This document shows positions 9,607 to 16,455 of a stretch of DNA of 58,327 bases, piece after piece. A program made the translations under genes and the position numbers. The notes under the pieces are model-generated. The model saw only the letters and a list, made by a program, of their open reading frames with translations, was not told the DNA's origin and made no database searches. Origin of the DNA: CAZVCJ01 sp964625745 (GTDB lineage: Bacteria; Chloroflexota; Anaerolineae; VGOG01). The stretch spans positions 1-58,327 of the forward strand of contig CAZVCJ010000007.1 in NCBI GenBank assembly GCA_964625745.1. Direction: 5' to 3'. Each line of letters opens with the position of its first letter. Within the stretch, counting starts at the first letter, position 1.

Positions 9607-9670
9607 ACGGATCAGCAGGATTTACGGATCAAACGACCCAAGGGAGAATCCGCAAATCCTGCAGATCGGT
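9607..9670. repeat. Palindrome of the GGATC-GCAGGAT-ACGGATC family
   Basis: Left arm ACGGATCAGCAGGATTTACG and a right arm that is its near reverse complement (AATCCGCAAATCCTGC...) are separated by about 16 bp. The same family occurs at 15373-15505, 16322-16455, 32293-32363 and 54918-54943. Here it occupies the stretch between the leader terminator and ecfA1. Confidence 0.75.
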
Positions 9671-9679
9671 GTTGTAAAC

Positions 9680-9710
9680 AAAAAGCCTTCCGGGCGTTTC
9701 CCAGAAGGCC
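9680..9710 (-). terminator. Rho-independent terminator / attenuator before ecfA1
   Basis: On the minus strand GCCTTCTGGG-AAACG-CCCGGAAGGC is followed directly by TTTTT. It ends the leader RNA begun near 9840 and lies upstream of ecfA1, so it is either the end of a stand-alone small RNA or an attenuator of the operon. Confidence 0.8.
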
Positions 9711-9840
9711 AGATTGCGCGTGTTCTTCCGCGCGCATTGCACTATCCTACCCTGCCGTCTCGGTCGCCCTGCGATCCAAGCGACAACACCTATGTATTCA
9801 GATGATGCAGCAACTTGCTCACCGCCATGCGGTCGGTGGC
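9680..9840 (-). ncRNA. Structured leader or small RNA, about 160 nt, unidentified
   Basis: A strong promoter (9847-9875) and a strong terminator (9680-9710) bracket about 160 nt with no ORF. Going along the minus strand the RNA can form ACCGC-ATG-GCGGT near its 5' end, GTCGC...GCGAC in the middle, and TGCGCG...CGCGCA just before the terminator hairpin. I could not match it to 6S, SRP, RNase P, tmRNA or to TPP, cobalamin, FMN, SAM, THF or glycine riboswitch consensus sequences. Because it precedes the pantothenate/CoA ECF operon, a CoA- or vitamin-sensing attenuator is a reasonable guess, with a free-standing sRNA as the alternative. Confidence 0.55.
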
Positions 9841-9846
9841 GTTTAC

Positions 9847-9875
9847 ACTATACTACAGATGGCCGAAAAGGTCAA
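9847..9875 (-). promoter_or_regulatory. Strong sigma-70 promoter of the leader RNA / ECF-CoA operon
   Basis: The minus strand reads TTGACC, a 17-bp spacer, then TATAGT, predicting a start near 9840. It is among the best promoter matches in the window. Confidence 0.75.
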
Positions 9876-9944
9876 ATCGGGCTGTGAGCTTTGTCCTCAG
9901 GAAATCGTGCGCCACCACCCGCGGGAGATGAGCTCCGCTGGTAT

Positions 9945-9981
9945 AAAAAGCCACCTGTGTAGTTGATGCAGGTGGCTTTTT
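9945..9981 (-). terminator. Bidirectional terminator (AAAAAGCCACCTG module)
   Basis: AAAAAGCCACCTG ... CAGGTGGCTTTTT gives a 7-8 bp GC-rich stem with A and T tracts on both sides, downstream of the beta-helix gene. The same GCCACCTGC/GCAGGTGGC stem is reused at 19277-19311 and 57974-57998. Confidence 0.8.
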
Positions 9982-10101
9982 GATTTTCCAAACCTACAAC
10001 TTCAGGTTTCAGAGCCAGTCCTTTCTGGCTGGCAATTCTTCACCACAAAACGAGATTCTTCGTCGCTTCGCTCCTCAGAATGACGAAGTCTCGTCGTAGT
10101 A
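9982..10101. other. Intergenic DNA with half copy of the GTCATTCTGAG repeat
   Basis: 10050-10083 matches the right arm of the palindrome at 6701-6802 (ACGAGATTCTTCGTCGCTTC...). No gene is visible here. The whole gap 9585-10101 therefore holds a repeat, the leader RNA with its terminator and promoter, the terminator at 9945-9981 and this repeat. Confidence 0.7.
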
Positions 10102-11661
10102 TCAGGGAGCGTAATTCTTCAGGATGGTGGGCAAGCAGAGCCTGTATGGGGTAGCCGTAGGTGTGGCGGTGGGCGTGTGAGTGATCGTTGGCGTTGGTGT
10201 ATCGGTTGGTGTCGTTGTTGGTGTATTGGTAGACGTGGCTGTGGATGTCCATGTGGCCGTCGGCGTCTGGGTAAGCGTTGGCGTTGGTGCATCGGTTGGT
10301 GTCGCTGTTGGTGTGTTGGTGGGCGTAGCCGTAGGTGTCCATGTGGCCGTCGGCGTTGGCGTCTGGGTAGGCGTTGGCGTGGCTGTGGACGTCGGCGTAC
10401 CGGGTGTGGCTGTGGACGTGGGACTGGGGGTTGGGGTAGCGGTGGACAACGCCACCCCGTACTCATCAGCGCCCACGTCCGGGGCAGGGCCGATGGGTCG
10501 CGCGTCGCCGTCAAAGTCGTCGGTTACCTGAGCCAGCGACGCTGCCTGATCAATGGCATCGGTGGCCGTGGGGAGCAGGTGCAGGTTGCCGGCGCCAGCG
10601 TTCACAAACCAATTGGACTGGGCATAAGTGATGTTGCCGACCGGATCACCATGACCACCATCCCGGTCGTGCCAGATGCTCATGTTGGTCAGGTTGTAAG
10701 CAAAGCTCCCCACGCTATCAGAGAAGCGGGCCTCCATGCCCCAGGTCACACCATCGGGATTGAGAAGGAGAGCCGTGTTGTGTGCCACCAACCAACCCGA
10801 CGCGTGGACCATCTCGATGACCGAGTCGTGGGGCAAGGAGGCGTAGATGAAGTCGTTGCGCACGATGCCGCCGCTGTGATCCCCGCTGCCGTGGCTGGCG
10901 TTGCCAAAGGCGATGCCCTGGTAGCAGTTCACCAGCAAGTTGCGCTCCACCACCGTGTCCGAGGATTCAGACCAGAACAGAATAGTAGGTACCGGCGCGT
11001 TCCCCGGCGTGCGAATGCGATACCACTGATTGTCCCGCACCACCCAGCGGTGCGCCCGGTGTGCGCTGATGCCGTTGGTGTAATCGTCGGGCGCAGTGGT
11101 GGTGTATTCCAGGCGCGAGCAGGCCAGCAGTCCATCCTCACTCCCATTTCCCCAGGGGTTGACTTTGACCAACTGACTGCCGGTGTCCATGATGTGCAGG
11201 TTGTACAGCGTGGGCCGGTCGCTGCCCTGGATAGATACCCCGTGCTCGCCGGCGTTGCGAATGGTAAGGTCGGCGATGGTCACGTCGTCGGCGCCCACGT
11301 CGATCAGAATACCATGAGTGTGACCGGTGCCCATCCCACCCGCATCCAGGATCACGTCGTCGCGGTTCCCGGTAGCGCCACGGATGGCAATGCCGCTGTT
11401 CACCACGTGGACGATGTTCTGCAAGTTGTATGTACCCGCCGAGACCATGATGGTTGTGCCAGGTGCCGCGTTGTAGGCCTGGTCACGCAACTCTGACTCC
11501 GTGGAGACGGTGACGGTGGGGCCGGCGGACAGGGGTAATGGTGCGCAGCAGCGATCGCTCGGCATGAGGGAGGCTTCCTGGTCACTTGCTGTCTCTACTC
11601 CAGTGCCGAGAAGTCCTGCTAATGCAGCTAGTGTCGCGATCAGTGATCCTGTTCTCCTCAT
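10102..11661 (-). CDS. Secreted right-handed beta-helix protein with Thr/Pro stalk and LP...KNY tail
   Basis: This 519-residue exported protein has a signal peptide (MRRTGSLIATLAALAGLLG), then about 350 residues of parallel beta-helix (PbH1-like) coils with repeats such as GIAIRGATGNRDDVILDAGG, DVTIADLTIRNAGEHGVSI and TVVERNLLVNCYQGIAFG, ending in DDFDGDARPIGPAPDVGADEYG, a common closing motif of these proteins. About 120 residues of (T-P-T-x) low-complexity stalk follow, then YRLCLPTILKNYAP. Such proteins often bind or cleave polysaccharide, but no catalytic residues can be assigned. The tail is shared with the next gene and is probably a cell-surface sorting or anchoring signal. Confidence 0.85.
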   Translation of the reverse strand: MRRTGSLIATLAALAGLLGTGVETASDQEASLMPSDRCCAPLPLSAGPTVTVSTESELRDQAYNAAPGTTIMVSAGTYNLQNIVHVVNSGIAIRGATGNRDDVILDAGGMGTGHTHGILIDVGADDVTIADLTIRNAGEHGVSIQGSDRPTLYNLHIMDTGSQLVKVNPWGNGSEDGLLACSRLEYTTTAPDDYTNGISAHRAHRWVVRDNQWYRIRTPGNAPVPTILFWSESSDTVVERNLLVNCYQGIAFGNASHGSGDHSGGIVRNDFIYASLPHDSVIEMVHASGWLVAHNTALLLNPDGVTWGMEARFSDSVGSFAYNLTNMSIWHDRDGGHGDPVGNITYAQSNWFVNAGAGNLHLLPTATDAIDQAASLAQVTDDFDGDARPIGPAPDVGADEYGVALSTATPTPSPTSTATPGTPTSTATPTPTQTPTPTATWTPTATPTNTPTATPTDAPTPTLTQTPTATWTSTATSTNTPTTTPTDTPTPTITHTPTATPTATPYRLCLPTILKNYAP

Positions 11662-11690
11662 GGCTTCTTACCTCAATGATAGCCCCAGGG

Positions 11691-12422
11691 TTAGGGAGCG
11701 TAATTCTTCATGATGAGGGGCAAGGTAATTCGGTATGGCAGCGCCGTGGGCGTGTTGGTCGGCGTGTCAGTAGGCGTTGGCGTCGGCGTGTTGGTGGGAG
11801 TTGCTGTGTTGGTAGGTGTCGGCGTCGGCGTGTTGGTCGGCGTGTCAGTAGGCGTCGGCGTGTTGGTTGGCGTGGGAGTTCGAGTTGGTGTTGAAGTAGC
11901 CGTCGGGGTCAATGTAGCTGTAGGCGTTTTGGTGGGAGTGGGTGTTGCTGTGCCAGTCGCCGTTGAGGTAGGCATGAGGGTAGCTGGCGGCGGATACGGA
12001 TCGAATGTGGGCGTGGGGGAAGGAAGCATCGGGGTCCTCGTGGTCGTGCCCGTCGGGGTGGATGTGGCTGGCGGCGGATATGCCCCGGGTGCGGCTGTGG
12101 GGGGCGGAGGCACCGGGGTCTTCGTGAACGTGGCCGCCGAGGCGACAAGCGCAATCTTAGCTGAGGCAACTTCCTCGCCGGTCCGCTCATCTACAGCCCC
12201 GCCTACCAGAGCGATAGAGTTGGGCAAGGATGTGTGGGGCGGTATAGGCGCTGGCGCGAGCGCGGGGATTGCGATTAAAATGTAGCCAGTGGCAGCCAGC
12301 AGAACTGCTGCAAAGGCGATGCCTAGCACGAAGGCTTTTCGAGTACTCAAACCGAGCCCTCTTCCGCAAGTACCTTCCGCACCTCTTCCTTCATCCATCT
12401 TTCTCTCCATCTCCTTGCCCAT
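11691..12422 (-). CDS. Membrane-anchored Thr/Pro-rich protein with LP...KNY tail
   Basis: The 243-residue protein has a charged N-terminus, one hydrophobic segment (AFVLGIAFAAVLLAATGYIL, about residues 30-50), a short region GGAVDERTGEEVASAKIALV resembling the start of a carboxypeptidase-regulatory-like fold, and then about 130 residues dominated by T, P and A in TPTPTxTP repeats. It ends YRITLPLIMKNYAP like the upstream neighbour. At the DNA level the stalk is a GTGTTGGT-type minisatellite shared by the two genes. Function is unknown; a surface stalk is the simplest reading. The start at 12422 is uncertain and later Met codons (for example MDEGRG) are possible. Confidence 0.72.
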   Translation of the reverse strand: MGKEMERKMDEGRGAEGTCGRGLGLSTRKAFVLGIAFAAVLLAATGYILIAIPALAPAPIPPHTSLPNSIALVGGAVDERTGEEVASAKIALVASAATFTKTPVPPPPTAAPGAYPPPATSTPTGTTTRTPMLPSPTPTFDPYPPPATLMPTSTATGTATPTPTKTPTATLTPTATSTPTRTPTPTNTPTPTDTPTNTPTPTPTNTATPTNTPTPTPTDTPTNTPTALPYRITLPLIMKNYAP

Positions 12423-12425
12423 CTA

Positions 12426-12571
12426 TGGCCGCACCACGCTGAACACCTCGCCTGCTTGCCAGCCTGCTATCTCACTAATCGCGTATTTCGTGTGCTTTCG
12501 TGACCTTCGTGTTCCAATCCTTGCTCATCCCTGGCCGCGCCGCGCTGAACACCTCGCCTGCTTGCCAGCCT
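12426..12571. repeat. Direct repeat of about 40 bp between surface gene and Res gene
   Basis: GCTGAACACCTCGCCTGCTT with its flanks (GGCCGC-CC-C before, GCCAGCCT after) occurs at about 12426-12465 and again at 12531-12571. The copies are about 105 bp apart and differ at two or three bases. Confidence 0.65.
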
Positions 12572-12690
12572 CGTGCATGGCGGTGGCTAGCAGGAACTGG
12601 AGAGCCTCCTGGACTTTGGGAGGTTGGGTGTCGAGGAGGGAGGCGAGGACTTGGGTTTTTGGGGGAGGTTGCTGGTGGTGTTTCTCATGG
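12535..12690 (-). pseudogene. Small degraded coding remnant downstream of Res
   Basis: On the minus strand one frame reads PPPKTQVLASLLDTQPPKV then QEALQFLLATAMHEAGKQA before a stop near 12535. It has good codon texture, but no start codon or ribosome site in the right frame (the nearby ATG is in another frame). It looks like the 5'-broken end of a small protein of unknown function, joined to the direct repeat at 12531-12571. The assignment is tentative. Confidence 0.35.
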
Positions 12691-12704
12691 CTAGCTGTGA
12701 CTTC

Positions 12705-15353
12705 TCACGAGAAGACGATGGGGTCTAAAGCAATCAAATCTTCAAAATCGGACGGTTGGAGCTTTTCAAACTCCTTTTGTAGAACCTTTCTGTAGACCCA
12801 TTCACTACCAGTTAGGATGGTGGCGTTTTCGCACCACAACTCAGCGGCACGGTCTTTGTGTTTGACGTCAATATCCTGTCGCCCCTTGGTTTCGATCAGA
12901 TGGTGAACCTCATCATCCGTCACAGCCACAAAGTCCGGCTCGTAGTAGCGAAGGTTGGCCGCCGCGTCGGTGTAGGGGATGGTGAAGTTGAATCGCTCTG
13001 GAAGCTTGGCGAAGCGTATCACATCGGGAGCCTTTTCGAGAAAGGCGGCGAAGGCTTTTTCGAATTCGTTGTCGGCAGCGACGAGATTGAAGACAGTCTT
13101 GGTGGCTGGCAAGGTGGGGCGAGACCAGGGGAAGCCTTCGGTTGTAGAGAGGTTGCGTCCAGCTTGCTCCAGGGTAGGGGTTTGTTCTTCGACAACCGCT
13201 TCTCGTAGAGCAGCGACGAAGACCCTGACGGTGACGTGCTGGGCAACGGGATGAGAGATGGCCCTGATCATCATCGGGTCATCCAGATTGACTGGCTCAC
13301 CGAAGGCTATGGTCTGGAGGAACTGTTTGATTTTGGGCACCAGGGCGGCAAATTGGGAGGGCAGTTTCAAGTCGGAGGCTATGCGCTTGGCATAGTAAGA
13401 GATAACTTCTTGGGAAGTTTGCACCTCGGGGATGGTGTATTCCCGTTCGATAAGCTTTTCCAGGGTGATGATGTCGTAGCCTTCGTAGGTAAACTCTTCG
13501 GCGGCGACATCGCCTTCTTTTTTGGGGAGCCTGGGCGTTTTGAACTTGGAAACATCCAGGGCCTCGATCTCTTCTCTCAGGGTCCGTTTGCGGGTCAAGA
13601 TGGGGCTCAGGATGGGCATGGCGATGTCGTAGGCGGTTTTATCCGGGTCGGGGAAGATGGTCTCGATGACGACTCTGTCTTTGTCAAGGTCAACCGTCTC
13701 GAACTCCATGTCCTCGTCTCGCTCCAACTGCTCCACAAACTGGATGAACGCTTTGTTCCCAATCACGTCAACCCGCTCCTGAAAGGTAGGGTCGCCCGGC
13801 TTGCCCCGGAACATCAACCGCAAGCCCCGGCCAATGGTCTGCTCCGGCAGGATGTTGGCCTTGGCGGTATAGGGACGTAGCCCCACCACGACGGTGACGC
13901 TTTGCACGTCCCACCCTTCGCGCAGCATCAGGACACTGACAATGGCGTTGATGGGACTGGTGCCAGAATCTATTTCCTGGGCAGCCTGGCGAGCAGCTTC
14001 AAGATCTTTTTGGGAAACGTCCCCTTGCCTATCAATGTGAATCACCAGTAACTTGTCCCCAGCAAACTCACCAGGGTATTTGGTGCGGAGATAGTCGGCC
14101 ACCTCGTCGGCCTCTTTGGTTTTGTTCATCATTATAAAGAGGACTGGCTTGCGCTTGAGGGGAGCCAGTTGGTCGCGGTATTCGCGCCATCGTTCCACTC
14201 CGGCGGTCAGATAAGCCTCGTAGCGAACACTAGGAATATCCGAGGGAGCCTCTCTAATACGCTTTGCAATACCCTTGATAGGGCGCTTGGTGACGTTGTC
14301 CAGAATGGCTTGCTTGAGCGGATAGTCGAAGACGGTCCAGGTAAAAAGCGAGCCTTTGCTGTAGCGAGGCGTGGCCGTCATGTCGAGCTGGATGACGCCA
14401 CGCCCCCCCTCTATCCCCCCCAACCCTTCGACCTTGCTCAGGGCAGGCTTTGGGGGGGAGGCAAGAGATGCGTGCAGGCGGCGGATGGTCTTACTCCATT
14501 CGCTTTCCTCATCGTGGGTGTGGTGGGCCTCGTCGTTGGCTACCAACACCGGCCCGCCCCGTGTAATGATGCGGGTGTCGAAACTGTCAACCTGGATCGT
14601 CTGGGCAGGCGGCTTGGGGCCAAGCACGGTGGTCATGATCTCTGGTTCGTCGGCGGCGCTAGCGGCGTCGCTCCCTTCGTAAAGCTGGTGAATGTTGGTC
14701 AGATACAACGCCCCCTCAGAACTGGCACGCTCGCTATCCCCACGCACGTAGAACTCCATATCCCAGAAGATCTTTAGCTCGGATGGAATCATGGGGTCAG
14801 TGTGAAAGATTCGCCCGCCTGCGAAGTCGAGGCGCAGCCGCTCAAAAACGATGACGTTGGGCGCGATAATCAGGCTGGTCTTGGCGTAGTTGTCCGCGTC
14901 TTCCAGGACGGCGTTGAAGTATTGCCAGGCGACGGCCAGAGCGATGACTTTGGTCTTACCGCTGCCGGTGGCCATTTTGATGCAGTAGCGGGGATAGTCG
15001 TCATATTGCAGCAGCCGCAACTGCCCCCCTGCCTGCGATGTGGCCTGGGCGTAGGTCTCGATCAAGTCTTTGTGGCGACGCTTGTGGGCGACTTCGTACA
15101 GGTAGACCAGGGTTTCAATGGCCTCGCGCTGGAAATAGAAATACTGAAATTTGTCGCCGTTAGCCAGGCGATGGTCGGTATGGAACCAGTGGTTGAGCAG
15201 GATTGCAGTGGTTGGGGTCGCGCCCTTGTAGCCATCGGCCACCCAACCCCGCACCTCCTGGCGAATGGCAGGGACGCAAGGGGCGGTTTTGAGGGCCAAT
15301 TCCAAAAGGGCCATTTGAGCCGGGTGTGTTTTCTTTTTGCGGGGCATTGTCAA
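12705..15353 (-). CDS. Type III restriction-like DEAD/DEAH helicase-nuclease (Res)
   Basis: This 882-residue protein is an SF2 helicase with Walker A MATGSGKTKVIALAV, a DEAH box (ANDEAHHTHDEESEW), motif III DMTATPR, and motif VI region EQTIGRGLRLMFRG. The C-terminus carries PDFVAVTDDEVHHLIETKG, which fits a PD-(D/E)xK nuclease core, as in type III Res subunits. It should translocate on and cut DNA whose Mod-recognised sites are unmethylated. It lies in a minus-strand operon behind a Mod methylase and a GxxExxY protein. An in-frame insertion of a dispersed repeat is visible at 14423-14447, encoding PALSKVEG between SPPK and LGG, in a loop before motif III. Confidence 0.88.
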   Translation of the reverse strand: MTMPRKKKTHPAQMALLELALKTAPCVPAIRQEVRGWVADGYKGATPTTAILLNHWFHTDHRLANGDKFQYFYFQREAIETLVYLYEVAHKRRHKDLIETYAQATSQAGGQLRLLQYDDYPRYCIKMATGSGKTKVIALAVAWQYFNAVLEDADNYAKTSLIIAPNVIVFERLRLDFAGGRIFHTDPMIPSELKIFWDMEFYVRGDSERASSEGALYLTNIHQLYEGSDAASAADEPEIMTTVLGPKPPAQTIQVDSFDTRIITRGGPVLVANDEAHHTHDEESEWSKTIRRLHASLASPPKPALSKVEGLGGIEGGRGVIQLDMTATPRYSKGSLFTWTVFDYPLKQAILDNVTKRPIKGIAKRIREAPSDIPSVRYEAYLTAGVERWREYRDQLAPLKRKPVLFIMMNKTKEADEVADYLRTKYPGEFAGDKLLVIHIDRQGDVSQKDLEAARQAAQEIDSGTSPINAIVSVLMLREGWDVQSVTVVVGLRPYTAKANILPEQTIGRGLRLMFRGKPGDPTFQERVDVIGNKAFIQFVEQLERDEDMEFETVDLDKDRVVIETIFPDPDKTAYDIAMPILSPILTRKRTLREEIEALDVSKFKTPRLPKKEGDVAAEEFTYEGYDIITLEKLIEREYTIPEVQTSQEVISYYAKRIASDLKLPSQFAALVPKIKQFLQTIAFGEPVNLDDPMMIRAISHPVAQHVTVRVFVAALREAVVEEQTPTLEQAGRNLSTTEGFPWSRPTLPATKTVFNLVAADNEFEKAFAAFLEKAPDVIRFAKLPERFNFTIPYTDAAANLRYYEPDFVAVTDDEVHHLIETKGRQDIDVKHKDRAAELWCENATILTGSEWVYRKVLQKEFEKLQPSDFEDLIALDPIVFS
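14423..14447. repeat. Dispersed CCTTCGAC..GCTCAGG repeat inside Res gene
   Basis: CCCTTCGACCTTGCTCAGGG lies in frame in the Res coding sequence and is itself flanked by a C-run/G-run inverted repeat (CCCCCCCAA ... TTGGGGGGG). It is the same word family as the palindrome at 5005-5059. Confidence 0.75.
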
Positions 15354-15372
15354 TGGGCCTCCTTGTTGTCAA

Positions 15373-15505
15373 AGAGAGAGCAGGATTCTCGGAATGAACG
15401 GATCAAGAGCAGGATTTTCAGAATGAACGGATTGGATGATCCTTGAATTCTGTTGATCCTGCTCTTCTTGTGTGCTCCCATCTGTTAATTCTGCTAATCT
15501 TGCTC
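15373..15505. repeat. GCAGGATT-CGGATT palindromic repeat cluster
   Basis: AGCAGGATTCTCGGAATGAA and AGCAGGATTTTCAGAATGAA lie in tandem, followed by inverted versions ending GATCCTGCTCTT. They occupy the space between the GxxExxY and Res genes. Confidence 0.75.
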
Positions 15506-15510
15506 TTTCC

Positions 15511-16305
15511 CTACGCCCTCACAAACACGGGCTCCAAGTGAATGGCATCGAAGTTAGCCAGAATGCCCAACTGGATGTCGCACTGCCGCATCCAGTCTTT
15601 CAAACTGGCCAGGTGAATCTGATTGATGTCACCGATAGCCACGGGAAAGACCATGATTCTACCTTCGACCACGATGTGACCAAAGGCCACGTCGCCTATC
15701 ACAATGCCTTTGTAAGTCACTTGCATTCGTTTAGCGGGTTTGGCCGCCAGACCACACAGCCCAAATTCGTGGTAGCTGGCATTGGCGTAGATACGATGGA
15801 CGAAGCCTGCTCCCAGCACGGAATGCACTTCATACAATCCGCCCACGATCTGATAGGCCAGGCCGGGATAGAGCCAATCCGGAGAAGGAGTGATCACTTT
15901 CTTTTCAGGGGTGGCGACCGCTCGTTTGGCAGGATCGAAATAGAGACGGTTGAACTCTGGCTCTTTGCTCCCAAAGTTGAGCAACAACCCCACTGGCTTG
16001 TCAATTGCCTTCAGGTAGGAAATACCCTGCGCTTTATGCAGGGCTGTCAATCGCTCCGCTACTTTGATCTCTACGCCGACTTCCTGGGCGACGAATAGAT
16101 CTAATCGCTGCACACCGACCAGGCGCTCCTTGTAGAGAATCCGATACTCGTCCTGCTGTGTGACGGTCCTGCCTCGCAGGCGCAATTCCTCCACCATCGC
16201 TCGCTCGCAGATGTGCTCCGGATAGGTGCGCGGAGTGTGGTTATAGACCTCGTAGTAAGCGCCAATGAGATCGCTGGTCAGTTCTTGATGCATGAGTTCT
16301 GGCAT
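15511..16305 (-). CDS. Tandem GxxExxY-domain protein
   Basis: This 264-residue protein contains two copies of the GxxExxY fold. Copy 1 (about residues 10-125) shows GAYYEVYNHTPRTYPEHIC, YKERLVGVQRLDLFVAQEV, then VEIKVAERLTALHKAQGISY and GLLLNFG. Copy 2 (about residues 150-262) shows GGLYEVHSVLGAGFVHRIY, YKGIVIGDVAFGHIVVEG and QLGILANF. Single GxxExxY proteins have a PD-(D/E)xK-like core and are common beside selfish or defence genes; biochemical roles are not settled. Copy 1 keeps the E-I-K pair expected of a nuclease core and copy 2 has lost it (RIMVFPV). It lies between mod and res in the same operon, with repeat clusters on both sides. Confidence 0.82.
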   Translation of the reverse strand: MPELMHQELTSDLIGAYYEVYNHTPRTYPEHICERAMVEELRLRGRTVTQQDEYRILYKERLVGVQRLDLFVAQEVGVEIKVAERLTALHKAQGISYLKAIDKPVGLLLNFGSKEPEFNRLYFDPAKRAVATPEKKVITPSPDWLYPGLAYQIVGGLYEVHSVLGAGFVHRIYANASYHEFGLCGLAAKPAKRMQVTYKGIVIGDVAFGHIVVEGRIMVFPVAIGDINQIHLASLKDWMRQCDIQLGILANFDAIHLEPVFVRA

Positions 16306-16321
16306 AGCGGTTAGAGTCCTC

Positions 16322-16455
16322 TAGAGCAGGATTCTCAGAATGAGCGGATTCTTTGTCTTCTCATTCATACATAGCAGGATTCTCAGAATGAACAGATCGT
16401 TATCCTTTCATTCTGTAAATCCTGTTCTTCTCATTCCGTAAATCCTGCTCTTATC
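16322..16455. repeat. GCAGGATT-CGGATT palindromic repeat cluster
   Basis: A second cluster between mod and the GxxExxY gene has the same words as 15373-15505: GCAGGATTCTCAGAATGA twice in one sense, then CATTCTGTAAATCCTG and CATTCCGTAAATCCTGC in the other. Confidence 0.75.

Noticed and set aside
10140..10440. Possible CRISPR-like array of short repeats
   Set aside because: The periodicity is a Thr/Pro-coding minisatellite in a continuous reading frame; no spacers of constant length and no cas genes.
10177..11496. Long plus-strand ORF of 439 codons
   Set aside because: It is the antisense shadow of the beta-helix gene; the first part is Cys/Arg/Gly low complexity from the Thr/Pro minisatellite, and it has no recognisable domain.
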